Below the pieces are notes generated by a model. It searched no databases. It was not told the origin of the DNA and saw nothing but the letters and a program-made list of their open reading frames with translations. A program made the translations under genes and the position numbers. This document shows positions 56,643-64,000 of a stretch of 64,000 bases of DNA, piece by piece. Position 1 is the stretch's first letter. Every line of letters begins with the position of its first letter. This DNA is from Pedobacter insulae (GTDB lineage Bacteria > Bacteroidota > Bacteroidia > Sphingobacteriales > Sphingobacteriaceae), in NCBI RefSeq assembly GCF_900113525.1, contig NZ_FOPP01000003.1:426575-490574 (forward strand), written 5' to 3'.

Positions 56643-57365
56643 TTAAAAAAGCCCTCCATTAATATGGATATTCGTACCATTGATATATGCGCTTTGTTCT
56701 GAGAGCAAAAAAGAAACCAATTCGGCAACTTCCTCTACTTTCCCATATCTTTTTGCTGCAATTGCATTAAAATACTTCTGTTTCTCTACTTCTGGCAATT
56801 TGCTGGTCATATCGGTTGCAATAAATCCTGGCGCAATACTGAGTACCCTAATTTCATGTTCGTCATTTAGTGCAGCAGCCTCTTTGGCTAAAGATTTAGA
56901 AAAAGCTACTAAACCTGCCTTCGTAGCGGCATAAATGGACTGGAAGGCATTGCCAGTTTCCCCGATCACCGAACCGACATTGATAATAACGCCTTTTTTT
57001 CTCACATTAAAGATTTTCATGGCAGTTTTGCAAATCATAATCGGTGCTTTTAGATTAACATTGAGCATTTTATCGATATCTTTTTCACTCTGAAAGATGA
57101 TAGAATTATCGAGCGTAACACCCGCATTATTGATGATGGCATAAAGTTCATCACCATGCTCTTTTTTTAACCTTTTGCAAAAGACCGTTACTTGCTCTGG
57201 ATCTGAAAAATCGGCACTTATAATCGAACTATTTGGGATAGGCGTTGTAAAACTTTGCTCATTTGTGGCATGTAAAATAAGTTCGTATTGATTTGCTAGC
57301 TTATTCGCTATTGCCAAACCGATTCCTCGACTTGCGCCAGTTATCAGTACCTTCTTGATAGCCAT
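56643..57365 (-). CDS. FabG-like 3-oxoacyl-ACP reductase (short-chain dehydrogenase)
   Basis: 240 residues from the ATG at 57365, since MAIKKVLITGASRGIGLAIA is the normal start; the frame is open 19 codons further. The cofactor motif TGASRGIG is at 9-16, NNAG near 79-82, and the catalytic Ser132, Tyr145 and Lys149 are present (GSVIGETGNAFQSIYAATKA region). It reduces the 3-oxoacyl intermediate. It is the first gene of the seven-gene cassette and has a promoter-like sequence 25 bp upstream. Confidence 0.9.
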   Translation of the reverse strand: MAIKKVLITGASRGIGLAIANKLANQYELILHATNEQSFTTPIPNSSIISADFSDPEQVTVFCKRLKKEHGDELYAIINNAGVTLDNSIIFQSEKDIDKMLNVNLKAPIMICKTAMKIFNVRKKGVIINVGSVIGETGNAFQSIYAATKAGLVAFSKSLAKEAAALNDEHEIRVLSIAPGFIATDMTSKLPEVEKQKYFNAIAAKRYGKVEEVAELVSFLLSEQSAYINGTNIHINGGLF

Positions 57366-57389
57366 ATAAGAGATAATGTGTAAACGCGA

Positions 57390-57419
57390 TAAATTTAATG
57401 TTTTTTCTGATAATTTCAA
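57390..57419 (-). promoter_or_regulatory. Candidate promoter of the fatty-acid cassette
   Basis: On the minus strand TTG, a 19-bp spacer, then TAAATTTA, one mismatch from the -7 consensus TAnnTTTG. It lies 25 bp before the ATG of the ketoreductase gene. Confidence 0.5.
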
Positions 57420-57504
57420 CACGCTGGCGGGACTAAGGGCGAACTAATTTTTTTCTAGCGGCATATTTTCACTATAATTGTTTAATCAACAATCCTTATT
57501 TGTT

Positions 57505-58212
57505 ATGATACAAAAGTTATTTCTTACAACGATTATAATTGTTGGAATGTTTATTTCAGCTATTCAAGCTCAAATTACACCCAATGCGCAACAAGTCTCC
57601 GTTAAAAACTATCAAACACCAGTAAAAAAATTAGGCACACGCGGGTCGTATAGAGTTCGAACATCTGCTAACATTGACACAGTAAAAAATACCGACTTCA
57701 GTTTAAATGGACAATATCAATTTATGTTATCTCGTTCAAAAACTGTAAATGGTTATAAGTTAATTAATCCTGCTAGATTGGCTTCGGTATGGAAAAGTGT
57801 TACCGACACATTGCGTAAAGAAGGGATAGCGTTAGCTGATACGAAGGCTAAATTAGCGGAACAAACAAGAACAGTTGGGAGCTTACAAACGAAAGTAAGT
57901 GAAAAAGAAGCTGCTTTAAATAATAGTACCGTAAAAGCAGACGAGATTAGTTTATTAGGATTTTCTTTCACTAAAGGCAATTATCACATGATTGTTTGGT
58001 CGATTATAACTGTTTTGGCCATTTCACTATTAGCCGTGATTGGCCGATCGTCGAAAAACATCCAGGAAGCTAAACATAGAACACAGCTGTATGATGATGT
58101 TTTTAATGAATACCAGGCTTATAAGGTAAAGAGCAATGAGCAGCAGCGCAAACTGGCACGCGAACTACAAGATGAGCGTAATATTGTGGAAGAATTACGA
58201 GGAAGGGGCTAA
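57505..58212 (+). CDS. Conserved membrane protein with coiled coil (misnamed tRNA (guanine-N1)-methyltransferase in databases)
   Basis: About 235 residues from the ATG at 57505, which gives a signal peptide (MIQKLFLTTIIIVGMFISAI). A TTG at 57478 is also open. The mature part holds LNGQYQFMLSRSKTVNGYKL, then a coiled coil (about 100-145, with AKLAEQTRTVGSLQTKVSEK), a transmembrane helix (MIVWSIITVLAISLLAVIG) and a charged helical C-terminus. No SPOUT methyltransferase features are seen. It is the only plus-strand gene between the two ribosomal blocks. Function is unknown. Confidence 0.8.
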   Translation: MIQKLFLTTIIIVGMFISAIQAQITPNAQQVSVKNYQTPVKKLGTRGSYRVRTSANIDTVKNTDFSLNGQYQFMLSRSKTVNGYKLINPARLASVWKSVTDTLRKEGIALADTKAKLAEQTRTVGSLQTKVSEKEAALNNSTVKADEISLLGFSFTKGNYHMIVWSIITVLAISLLAVIGRSSKNIQEAKHRTQLYDDVFNEYQAYKVKSNEQQRKLARELQDERNIVEELRGRG

Positions 58213-58215
58213 AAC

Positions 58216-58249
58216 AAAAAAAGCCTTCCGAAATTCGAAAGGCTTTTTT
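58216..58249. terminator. Bidirectional terminator between rpsJ and the plus-strand membrane protein
   Basis: AAAAAAAGCCTTCCG pairs with CGAAAGGCTTTTTT with one C-A mismatch in the stem and a short loop. It can end both the rpsL-rpsJ operon and the convergent plus-strand gene, which means the str operon stops here and does not continue into rplC. Confidence 0.85.
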
Positions 58250-58263
58250 GTATGTTATCATCA

Positions 58264-58569
58264 TTAAACTTTGATTTCAACTTCAACACCGCTAGGTAAT
58301 TCAAGTTTCATTAAAGCGTCAACTGTTTTTGAGTTAGAGCTATAAATATCTAATAGACGTTTATAAGCACATAATTGAAACTGCTCACGTGCTTTTTTGT
58401 TTACGTGTGGTGAACGCAAAACAGTGAAGATTTTCTTTTCTGTTGGCAACGGAATTGGTCCGCTAACTACTGCACCCGTAGGTTTTACAGTTTTAACGAT
58501 TTTCTCAGCAGATTTATCTACTAAGTTGTAATCGTATGATTTTAACTTAATTCTAATTCTTTGGCTCAT
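58264..58569 (-). CDS. rpsJ: 30S ribosomal protein S10
   Basis: 101 residues. [20 protein letters not shown] near the start and the loop [20 protein letters not shown] are diagnostic. S10 is in the 30S head and, in other bacteria, is the first gene of the S10 operon followed by rplC. Here it is the last gene of the str operon, after fusA, and a terminator follows. Confidence 0.98.
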   Translation of the reverse strand: MSQRIRIKLKSYDYNLVDKSAEKIVKTVKPTGAVVSGPIPLPTEKKIFTVLRSPHVNKKAREQFQLCAYKRLLDIYSSNSKTVDALMKLELPSGVEVEIKV

Positions 58570-58630
58570 CTTATTTTAAATTATGATCCCTTGTTAGAGC
58601 TATTAATAACAAGGGACCGGTTTATTTTTA

Positions 58631-60745
58631 TTAGTCTTCCGACTTAACTTTACCTTTTGATTTGGCAATTACCTCGTCTTGTACGTTTTTCGGTGCTGCT
58701 TCATAGTGGTCAAATTCCATTGTTGAAGTTGCACGTCCAGAAGTGATTGTACGTAACTGAGTTACATAACCAAACATTTCTGATAAAGGAACAGTTGCTT
58801 TAATTACTTGAGACCCAGCACGCGTGTCCATTCCTAAAAGTTGACCACGACGACGGTTCATGTCACCGATTACATCACCCATGTTTTCTTCAGGGGTTAA
58901 GATCTCGATTTTCATGATAGGCTCCATCAATGTAGGCTTACATTTTGGTAATGCTTCACGGTATGCCATTCTAGCTGCAAGCTCAAATGACAATGCATCT
59001 GAATCGACCGCGTGGAATGAACCATCAATTAAACGAACTTTCATGTCAGGAAGTGGGTAACCTGCTAACACACCATTCGCCATTGCTGATGCAAAACCTT
59101 TTTCTACTGAAGGGATAAACTCACGAGGGATTGAACCACCTGTGATTTCATTCACAAACTGTAAACCACCTTTTTCGTAATCAGCATCAATTGGAGAAAT
59201 AACAACTTGGATGTCCGCAAATTTACCACGACCACCAGATTGTTTTTTATATGTTTCACGATGTTGAGTTGTACCAAAAATAGCCTCTTTGTAAGCAACT
59301 TGTGGTGCACCTTGGTTAACCTCTACTTTAAATTCACGTTTTAAACGATCAATTAAAATATCTAAGTGAAGCTCACCCATACCTGAAATTACTGTTTGAC
59401 CAGTTTCTTCGTCAGTTTGCACTCTAAATGTAGGATCTTCTTCAGCTAGTTTACCTAAAGCCATACCTAATTTATCAACGTCGGCCTGAGTTTTAGGCTC
59501 AATTGCTAAACCAATTACCGGCTCAGGGAAGTTCATGGACTCAAGAATGATTGGGTTTTTCTCTTCACAAAGTGTATCTCCAGTTTTGATATCTTTAAAA
59601 CCTACAACCGCAGCAATATCACCAGCACCTACGTTAGGGATTGGGTTTTGCTTGTTTGCATGCATTTGGAAGATACGAGAAATACGTTCTTTGTTTTCAG
59701 AACGAGCATTGTAAACGTATGAACCTGCTTCAAGGTTACCTGAATATACACGGATAAAACATAAACGACCTACGAATGGATCGGTTGCAATTTTAAATGC
59801 TAAAGCTGCAAAAGGCTCTTTTTCAGAAGGTTTTAAGGTAATTTCCTCACCTGTATCTGGGTGGGTTCCAGTAATACCTTCGCTATCCATAGGAGAAGGC
59901 AATAATTCCATCACATAATCAAGCATAGTTTGTACACCTTTGTTTTTGAAAGATGAACCACAAACCATAGGAACGATTTTAGCATCTAAAACAGCTGCAC
60001 GTAAAGCATCTAAAATTTCACGCTCAGTGATTGAGTTTGGATCTTCGAAGAATTTCTCCATCAAAGTCTCATCATAATCAGCAACTGATTCTAGTAATTT
60101 CTCTCTCCATTCAGCAACCTCATCTAACATATCTTCAGGAATTGGCACTTCAGTAAAGGTCATACCTTTATCATGCTCATTCCAAACGATACCACGGTTG
60201 TTGATTAAATCAACCACACCTTTAAATGAATCTTCAGAACCGATAGGCAATTGCAATGGAACTGCATTACTACCTAACATATCTTTAACTTGTTTAACAA
60301 CTTTTAAGAAATCTGCTCCAGAACGGTCCATTTTGTTAACGAAACCAATACGGGCAACATTATAGTTGTTAGCTAAACGCCAGTTAGTTTCAGATTGAGG
60401 CTCAACACCATCAACTGCTGAAAACAAGAACACTAAACCATCTAATACACGTAATGAACGATTTACCTCTACGGTAAAATCTACGTGTCCAGGTGTATCG
60501 ATAATGTTAATGTGGTATTTGCTACCTCTGTAGTTCCAATTAACTGTTGTAGCAGCAGAAGTAATGGTAATACCACGCTCTTGCTCTTGCGCCATCCAGT
60601 CCATTGTTGCAGCACCTTCGTGTACCTCTCCAATTTTGTGACTTACACCAGCATAATAAAGAATACGCTCAGTTGTTGTAGTTTTACCCGCATCAATGTG
60701 AGCAGCGATTCCGATATTTCTTGTATATTTTAAATCTCTTGACAT
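58631..60745 (-). CDS. fusA: Elongation factor G
   Basis: 704 residues, a translational GTPase for tRNA-mRNA translocation. The P-loop [13 protein letters not shown] is at about 15-27, then [12 protein letters not shown] and NKMDRSGAD complete the G domain, and the C-terminal domains IV-V have [16 protein letters not shown] and [15 protein letters not shown]. It lies between rpsG and rpsJ in the str operon. Confidence 0.98.
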   Translation of the reverse strand: MSRDLKYTRNIGIAAHIDAGKTTTTERILYYAGVSHKIGEVHEGAATMDWMAQEQERGITITSAATTVNWNYRGSKYHINIIDTPGHVDFTVEVNRSLRVLDGLVFLFSAVDGVEPQSETNWRLANNYNVARIGFVNKMDRSGADFLKVVKQVKDMLGSNAVPLQLPIGSEDSFKGVVDLINNRGIVWNEHDKGMTFTEVPIPEDMLDEVAEWREKLLESVADYDETLMEKFFEDPNSITEREILDALRAAVLDAKIVPMVCGSSFKNKGVQTMLDYVMELLPSPMDSEGITGTHPDTGEEITLKPSEKEPFAALAFKIATDPFVGRLCFIRVYSGNLEAGSYVYNARSENKERISRIFQMHANKQNPIPNVGAGDIAAVVGFKDIKTGDTLCEEKNPIILESMNFPEPVIGLAIEPKTQADVDKLGMALGKLAEEDPTFRVQTDEETGQTVISGMGELHLDILIDRLKREFKVEVNQGAPQVAYKEAIFGTTQHRETYKKQSGGRGKFADIQVVISPIDADYEKGGLQFVNEITGGSIPREFIPSVEKGFASAMANGVLAGYPLPDMKVRLIDGSFHAVDSDALSFELAARMAYREALPKCKPTLMEPIMKIEILTPEENMGDVIGDMNRRRGQLLGMDTRAGSQVIKATVPLSEMFGYVTQLRTITSGRATSTMEFDHYEAAPKNVQDEVIAKSKGKVKSED

Positions 60746-60764
60746 CTTAAATGATTTCTCTTAA

Positions 60765-61232
60765 TTAGAATCTAAAGTGTGAGAACGCTTTGTTAGCCTC
60801 GGCCATTTTATGCGTATCTTCTTTCTTTTTAACTGCTGCACCTTCGCCTTTAGCTGCTGAAACCATTTCTCCAGCTAATTTTTCTTTCATGGTTTTTTCA
60901 CCACGTTTGCGAGCGTAATTGATTAACCATTTCATGCCTAAAGCAATTTTACGGTCTGGTCTTACCTCTGTTGGCACTTGGAAGTTTGCACCACCTACAC
61001 GACGAGATTTAACCTCTACTGCTGGTGATATATTCGCTAAAGCACGTTTAAATACTTCTAATCCATTCTCTCCAGCTTTTTTCTCAGCTAATTCTACTGC
61101 ATCATAAAAAATAGCGTAAGCGATAGATTTTTTTCCATCGAACATCATATTATTTACAAATCTTGTAACCTGAACATCGTTAAACTTAGGATCAGGAAGA
61201 ATAATTCTCTTTTTTGGTTTTGATTTTCTCAT
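60765..61232 (-). CDS. rpsG: 30S ribosomal protein S7
   Basis: 155 residues. The core [20 protein letters not shown] and [20 protein letters not shown] are diagnostic, with a C-terminal [13 protein letters not shown]7 nucleates assembly of the 30S head and in E. coli represses the str operon. It is 16 bp after rpsL. Confidence 0.98.
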   Translation of the reverse strand: MRKSKPKKRIILPDPKFNDVQVTRFVNNMMFDGKKSIAYAIFYDAVELAEKKAGENGLEVFKRALANISPAVEVKSRRVGGANFQVPTEVRPDRKIALGMKWLINYARKRGEKTMKEKLAGEMVSAAKGEGAAVKKKEDTHKMAEANKAFSHFRF

Positions 61233-61248
61233 TTCTGTTTCCTCCTAA

Positions 61249-61662
61249 TTATTTTTTCTTACCTTTTGCTGGTGCTGCAGCTGCTTGTCCTGGTTTAGGA
61301 CGCTTAGTACCATATTTACTACGACGTTGGTTACGACCAGCTACACCTGATGTATCTAATGCACCACGAATGATGTGATAACGTACACCTGGTAAATCTT
61401 TAACACGACCACCACGAATTAACACGATTGAGTGCTCTTGTAAGTTGTGACCTTCTCCAGGAATATAGGCATTCACCTCTTTTCCATTGGTTAAACGTAC
61501 ACGGGCAACTTTACGCATTGCTGAGTTTGGTTTTTTAGGGGTAGTAGTATATACACGTGTACATACACCTCTTCGCTGTGGACAACTGTCCAACGCCGGA
61601 GACTTACTCTTGAACTCCAGTGCTACTCTACCTTTTCTAACTAATTGTTGAATGGTTGGCAT
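61249..61662 (-). CDS. rpsL: 30S ribosomal protein S12
   Basis: 137 residues, with an extended Ala/Lys-rich end ([12 protein letters not shown]) beyond the usual 124. The conserved [18 protein letters not shown] and [14 protein letters not shown] hold unsubstituted Lys at the two streptomycin-linked positions, so no streptomycin-resistance substitution is seen. It is the first gene of the str operon, with a strong promoter and leader hairpin upstream. Confidence 0.98.
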   Translation of the reverse strand: MPTIQQLVRKGRVALEFKSKSPALDSCPQRRGVCTRVYTTTPKKPNSAMRKVARVRLTNGKEVNAYIPGEGHNLQEHSIVLIRGGRVKDLPGVRYHIIRGALDTSGVAGRNQRRSKYGTKRPKPGQAAAAPAKGKKK

Positions 61663-61702
61663 TTCTTGCTTTTTGTTTTTGCTATTTTTAATTTAAAAAC
61701 TG

Positions 61703-61738
61703 CCTTAACGGCCAGCCTACAACGAGGCCACATTAAGG
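61703..61738 (-). other. Leader hairpin upstream of rpsL
   Basis: CCTTAA at 61703-61708 pairs with TTAAGG at 61733-61738, and GGCC at 61710-61713 pairs with GGCC at 61726-61729, with a small internal loop and a 12-nt end loop. It lies at the very start of the expected transcript, so it may stabilise the mRNA or regulate the operon. Confidence 0.5.
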
Positions 61739-61743
61739 GACTG

Positions 61744-61774
61744 CAAAAGTACGAACTTAATTTTTGATAATCAA
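61744..61774 (-). promoter_or_regulatory. Promoter of the rpsL (str) operon
   Basis: On the minus strand TTG, a 20-bp spacer, then TACTTTTG, an exact match to the -7 consensus TAnnTTTG. The leader to the rpsL ATG would be about 75 nt. Confidence 0.75.
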
Positions 61775-61870
61775 GGGATTGGGAGAGATTTTTTTCGAGT
61801 ACAAAAGATTAAGTATCAAAGAACAAGGATTATCCACAGATTTTATTCGACAAGTTAAATATTGATGTGT

Positions 61871-61992
61871 TTCGAGAACTTATCGAGTAGCGTTCGGGAA
61901 ATGATTAAGAAGCATTCGTCCCAGCTTTCTTAAAAGAGCCGTAACAGCTTCGAGTCGCGTTCGAGTCGTTTTCGGGTGTTATTCGGGTCAGA
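61871..61992. repeat. 11-bp phased TTCGRG repeat array
   Basis: TTCGAG or TTCGGG-like words begin at 61871, 61882 and 61893, exactly 11 bp apart; TTCGTC at 61915 keeps the phase with one site skipped. Four contiguous units follow at 61949, 61960, 61971 and 61982, again 11 bp apart. The period is close to one DNA helical turn. It lies about 210 bp upstream of rpsL. Confidence 0.65.
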
Positions 61993-62029
61993 AAACGTGG
62001 ATAATAGGTGGACCGAATGTGAAAACAAT

Positions 62030-62049
62030 TGTCTTATCCGTATATAGCT
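62030..62049 (+). repeat. Solo copy of the IS element's left terminal repeat
   Basis: TGTCTTATCCGTATATAGCT matches the left end of the IS3-family element at 62590-62609 with one difference, in the same orientation. No transposase remnant follows it. It may be a scar of an earlier related insertion. Confidence 0.6.
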
Positions 62050-62458
62050 ATAATAAATTAATTATATTCCTGATTCCACAACTTTTGAACTTGATCCGAA
62101 TCAAACCTTTTTTAGCGATTATTAACTTTAAAGAAATATTTAAAACTTTTTTTTGGTGGGTGTTTTGCGTCGATCAATTTTTTGGACGAAATAAAGACCT
62201 TGCCGAACGTATAAAAGCTAGCGAAGAGTTTACAGATCTTAATCTAATCGCATTTATTAAATCTTACAACGCCAGTAAACCTTAAATTTTTAAATCAACT
62301 TTCAAAGAACAATCGATGGGTACCTGTTAACAAATCTATCGAGATCAAGAGAATTATTAGCATTTTGGCACCGAATGTCATCGATTGTCACTAAATGTCA
62401 GCTGGAGCATGACACCGCTACTGACTCTCTTCGAGATTGCGAAGTACCCGGCATAGTG

Positions 62459-62565
62459 TTTCTATACTTTTTGCATAGCTTTTCTATACCTACAGCTATA
62501 CAATCACTATAGAAAAGGTATAGCGGAACTATAGGATAGGTATAGGATAGGTATAGAAATGATAT
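62459..62565. repeat. TATAG/CTATA-rich repeat cluster
   Basis: Many copies of TATAG or its complement in about 105 bp, including the tandem ATAGGATAGGT twice and inverted pairs CTTTTCTATA/TATAGAAAAG and TTTCTATACCTA/TAGGTATAGAAA. It ends 25 bp before the IS left end. Confidence 0.55.
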
Positions 62566-62589
62566 GGCAATCCAGTAGTAATCCCGAAG

Positions 62590-62628
62590 TGTCTTATCCG
62601 TCTATAGCTTTACAGTTTTTTTGGATAC
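62590..62628 (+). repeat. Left terminal inverted repeat of the IS element
   Basis: TGTCTT, then TATAG, then TTTACAGTT and GATAC occur in the same order and spacing as in the reverse complement of the right end. Confidence 0.75.
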
Positions 62629-62642
62629 ACCATTCACTGTCA

Positions 62643-63008
62643 ATGAAAGAAGAAGCAATTGCAAGATTTGATTATCCTGAAGAACTTAAGGAAAAATTGG
62701 TAGAGCTGGTTGTTTACCAGAACTATTCAAAAGAAGAAGTAGCTAAAAAGTACGGTGTGGCAAATACCTACATCCTCACCAACTGGATTAATTTGTACAA
62801 GAAGAAATTAGAGAAAGGAGCCGTAACTTTAGCTCCTATGGAAAAGCCAAAGACTAAAGATGCCGCTGAGCTGAAGAATCGGATAAAGGATCTGGAGAAG
62901 GCATTGGAGAAGGCCAATGTACTTATCTACGGTCTGAACTCTATGATTGACCATGCTGAAAAGGCGCACAAAGTTCCCATTAGAAAAAAGGGTGGTACCA
63001 AACAGTAA
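62643..63008 (+). CDS. IS3-family transposase OrfA (helix-turn-helix protein)
   Basis: 121 residues from the ATG at 62643, preferred over the longer open frame because MKEEAIARFDYPEELKEKLV begins the DNA-binding domain and the earlier codons overlap the terminal repeat. A helix-turn-helix (NYSKEEVAKKYGVANTYILT) is followed by a leucine-zipper-like coiled coil (AAELKNRIKDLEKALEKANV). Near its end A-AAA-AAG at 62984-62990 lies in the right frame for -1 slippage, which would join it to OrfB as a protein of about 428 residues. Confidence 0.92.
   Translation: MKEEAIARFDYPEELKEKLVELVVYQNYSKEEVAKKYGVANTYILTNWINLYKKKLEKGAVTLAPMEKPKTKDAAELKNRIKDLEKALEKANVLIYGLNSMIDHAEKAHKVPIRKKGGTKQ
62984..62990 (+). 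other. A6G slippery site for programmed -1 frameshift
   Basis: AAAAAAG is split as A-AAA-AAG by the OrfA frame. A -1 shift leads directly into the open OrfB frame, reading GWYQTVKLIKEKRITRMGVG across the junction. This is the usual way IS3 elements make the fused transposase. Confidence 0.8.
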
Positions 63009-63037
63009 AGCTGATCAAGGAGAAACGCATTACAAGG

Positions 63038-63928
63038 ATGGGCGTCGGGCCACTTTGTAGACTGTTTGGTAAGAGCCGACAAGCATATTATGATCATCTC
63101 AGGCATTACTCCCGGCAGGAGGAGCAGGAAGAAATCGTCATTGAGATGGTCCATCAGGTTCGCAGGGAGCTCCCGGGATTGGGAGGTCATAAGCTCTATA
63201 AGTGCCTTTATACGCCCTTTCAGAGCCATGGGATAAAAATTGGAAGAGATAAGCTTTATACCATTTTGGGGAAACACAAGCTTTTGATAGATAGAAAAAG
63301 AAGAAGCCCCAGGACAACCCAGTCCAATCATTGGTTTAGACGATATCCCAATTTGATAAAGGAGATGGAGATAGTCCGTAGTAACCAGTTATGGGTCTCT
63401 GACATCACTTATATTTGCATAGGTTACGATTTCAATTACCTTTCGCTGATTACCGATGCCTATTCAAGAAAAATCATGGGCTATTGCCTTCATTCTTATC
63501 TGAATGCCCAAGGATCGGTGAATGCGCTGAAAATGGCCCTTAAAGATCGAAACTCGGAGGCTCCGCTGATCCATCACTCCGACAGGGGTGTGCAATACTG
63601 CAGCTATGATTACACATCATTGCTTCGAAATAATGATATTTCCATTAGTATGACCGAAAACGGAGAAGCATACGAAAACCCCATAGCCGAAAGAATAAAT
63701 GGGATTCTTAAAACAGAGTTCAAGCTTAATAGGGTATTTCAATCCAGAACCCAGGCAATGTTGGAAGTAACCAAGAGTATTGAATCCTATAATCATCTTC
63801 GACCCCACATGAGCTGTAATTACCTCACACCAACTGTAGCGCATACAACTAAGGAACCGTTAATCAAGCGGTGGAAGAACTGTAGGAAAAAGTATAAAAG
63901 AACTAATAAAAAACTATTAACTTTATAA
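63038..63928 (+). CDS. IS3-family transposase OrfB (DDE integrase core)
   Basis: 296 residues from the ATG at 63038; the same frame is open upstream to the slippage site in OrfA. The HTH_21-like part (RQEEQEEIVIEMVHQVRREL) precedes the rve core. Catalytic residues are Asp in LWVSDITYI, Asp in HHSDRGVQY and Glu in NPIAERINGILKTEF; the last two are 35 residues apart, the IS3 pattern. It cuts and joins the element ends. The gene seems intact, so the element may be active. Confidence 0.94.
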   Translation: MGVGPLCRLFGKSRQAYYDHLRHYSRQEEQEEIVIEMVHQVRRELPGLGGHKLYKCLYTPFQSHGIKIGRDKLYTILGKHKLLIDRKRRSPRTTQSNHWFRRYPNLIKEMEIVRSNQLWVSDITYICIGYDFNYLSLITDAYSRKIMGYCLHSYLNAQGSVNALKMALKDRNSEAPLIHHSDRGVQYCSYDYTSLLRNNDISISMTENGEAYENPIAERINGILKTEFKLNRVFQSRTQAMLEVTKSIESYNHLRPHMSCNYLTPTVAHTTKEPLIKRWKNCRKKYKRTNKKLLTL

Positions 63929-63961
63929 TTATTAACCCTTCCAAAACTGTAAAGGGAAACC

Positions 63962-64000
63962 CGTATCAGACCAACTGTAAACCTATATTAGTAGAAGACA
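63962..64000 (-). repeat. Right terminal inverted repeat of the IS element
   Basis: Its reverse complement begins TGTCTTCTACTAATATAGGT and continues TTTACAGTT, pairing with the left end. It stops at the window edge. Confidence 0.7.

Larger units (their letters stand above)
61663..62589. other. Gene-poor intergenic region with several repeat arrays
   Basis: About 930 bp between rpsL and the IS element. Going right it holds the rpsL leader and promoter, an 11-bp phased TTCGRG array, a solo IS end, an unconvincing 88-codon GTG-start ORF (62019-62285) without family or promoter, and a TATAG-rich cluster. No tRNA or convincing gene is seen. Confidence 0.6.
62590..64000 (+). mobile_element. IS3-family insertion sequence (complete or nearly so)
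   Basis: Two transposase frames lie between imperfect terminal inverted repeats. The left end starts TGTCTTATCCGTCTATAGCT with TTTACAGTT following. The reverse complement of the right end, at the window edge, starts TGTCTTCTACTAATATAGGT with TTTACAGTT following. The size of about 1.4 kb and the TG...CA ends fit IS3. The right end coincides with the last base of the window, so the target duplication cannot be checked. Confidence 0.88.

Noticed and set aside
52597..57365. Assignment of the cassette as a flexirubin or aryl polyene cluster
   Set aside because: No ammonia lyase, AMP ligase, second ketosynthase/chain-length factor, outer-membrane carrier or exporter genes are present, and an enoyl reductase is included.
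61871..61992. Replication origin or plasmid-type iterons
   Set aside because: No DnaA boxes, dnaA, or rep gene nearby; the array is beside ribosomal genes and is better left as an unexplained repeat.
62019..62285. 88-codon ORF with GTG start in the intergenic region
   Set aside because: No family, no ribosome binding site, no promoter, and its start overlaps the solo IS end; chance ORF in AT-rich DNA is more likely.
1..64000. tRNA, rRNA and CRISPR arrays
   Set aside because: No T-loop signatures in gaps, no rRNA-like sequence and no regularly spaced repeat-spacer units were found by eye.

Overview
The window looks like chromosome of a Sphingobacteriaceae bacterium (phylum Bacteroidota), Pedobacter-like. 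The evidence is the low GC content, the complete and typically ordered ribosomal protein superoperon with Bacteroidota-type features (long C-terminal tails on L17 and S3, S4 starting MARYTGPK), lineage-restricted families (DUF5606, Porin_10, the secreted protein usually misnamed asparagine synthetase B, C10 peptidase), few Shine-Dalgarno sequences, and several promoters that fit the Bacteroidota sigma-A consensus TTTG/TTG-N19-20-TAnnTTTG. No rRNA, tRNA or CRISPR was found.

Positions 1-35.8 kb are housekeeping and accessory genes on both strands: an RND efflux adaptor plus TolC pair, a NodB deacetylase carrying a palindromic insert, aconitase, a GH1 glycosidase, a membrane-anchored MutS-like ATPase, rlmH, cyclophilin, a Porin_10 protein, purine nucleoside phosphorylase, lpxK, pruA, a carbonic anhydrase/SulP pair, an OprO/P-type porin, an acyl-CoA carboxylase beta subunit, an M42 peptidase, a HerA-like ATPase, a nucleotidyltransferase, dnaK with a sigma-54-like promoter, a frameshifted C10 peptidase, a methyltransferase, and a GMC oxidoreductase with its small subunit.

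Positions 35.8-51.0 kb are the minus-strand S10-spc-alpha ribosomal superoperon, from rplC to rplQ, with secY, map, infA and rpoA. It holds several intergenic hairpins, one of which (rpsD-rpoA) has terminator form. Positions 58.3-61.7 kb are the str operon (rpsL-rpsG-fusA-rpsJ). The two blocks are usually adjacent. Here they are separated by about 7.3 kb that holds a compact seven-gene type II fatty-acid/polyketide cassette (FabG-, FabZ-like, ACP, ketosynthase, FabI-like, phosphopantetheinyl transferase, acyltransferase), a TauE/DUF1634 pair and one plus-strand membrane protein. rplC has its own near-perfect promoter, as the split would require. The cassette is the best candidate for an undescribed biosynthetic system here.

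Positions 61.7-64.0 kb are a roughly 1 kb repeat-rich intergenic region (11-bp phased TTCGRG array, TATAG cluster, solo IS end) followed by a complete IS3-family element with an A6G frameshift signal, which ends at the right edge of the window.
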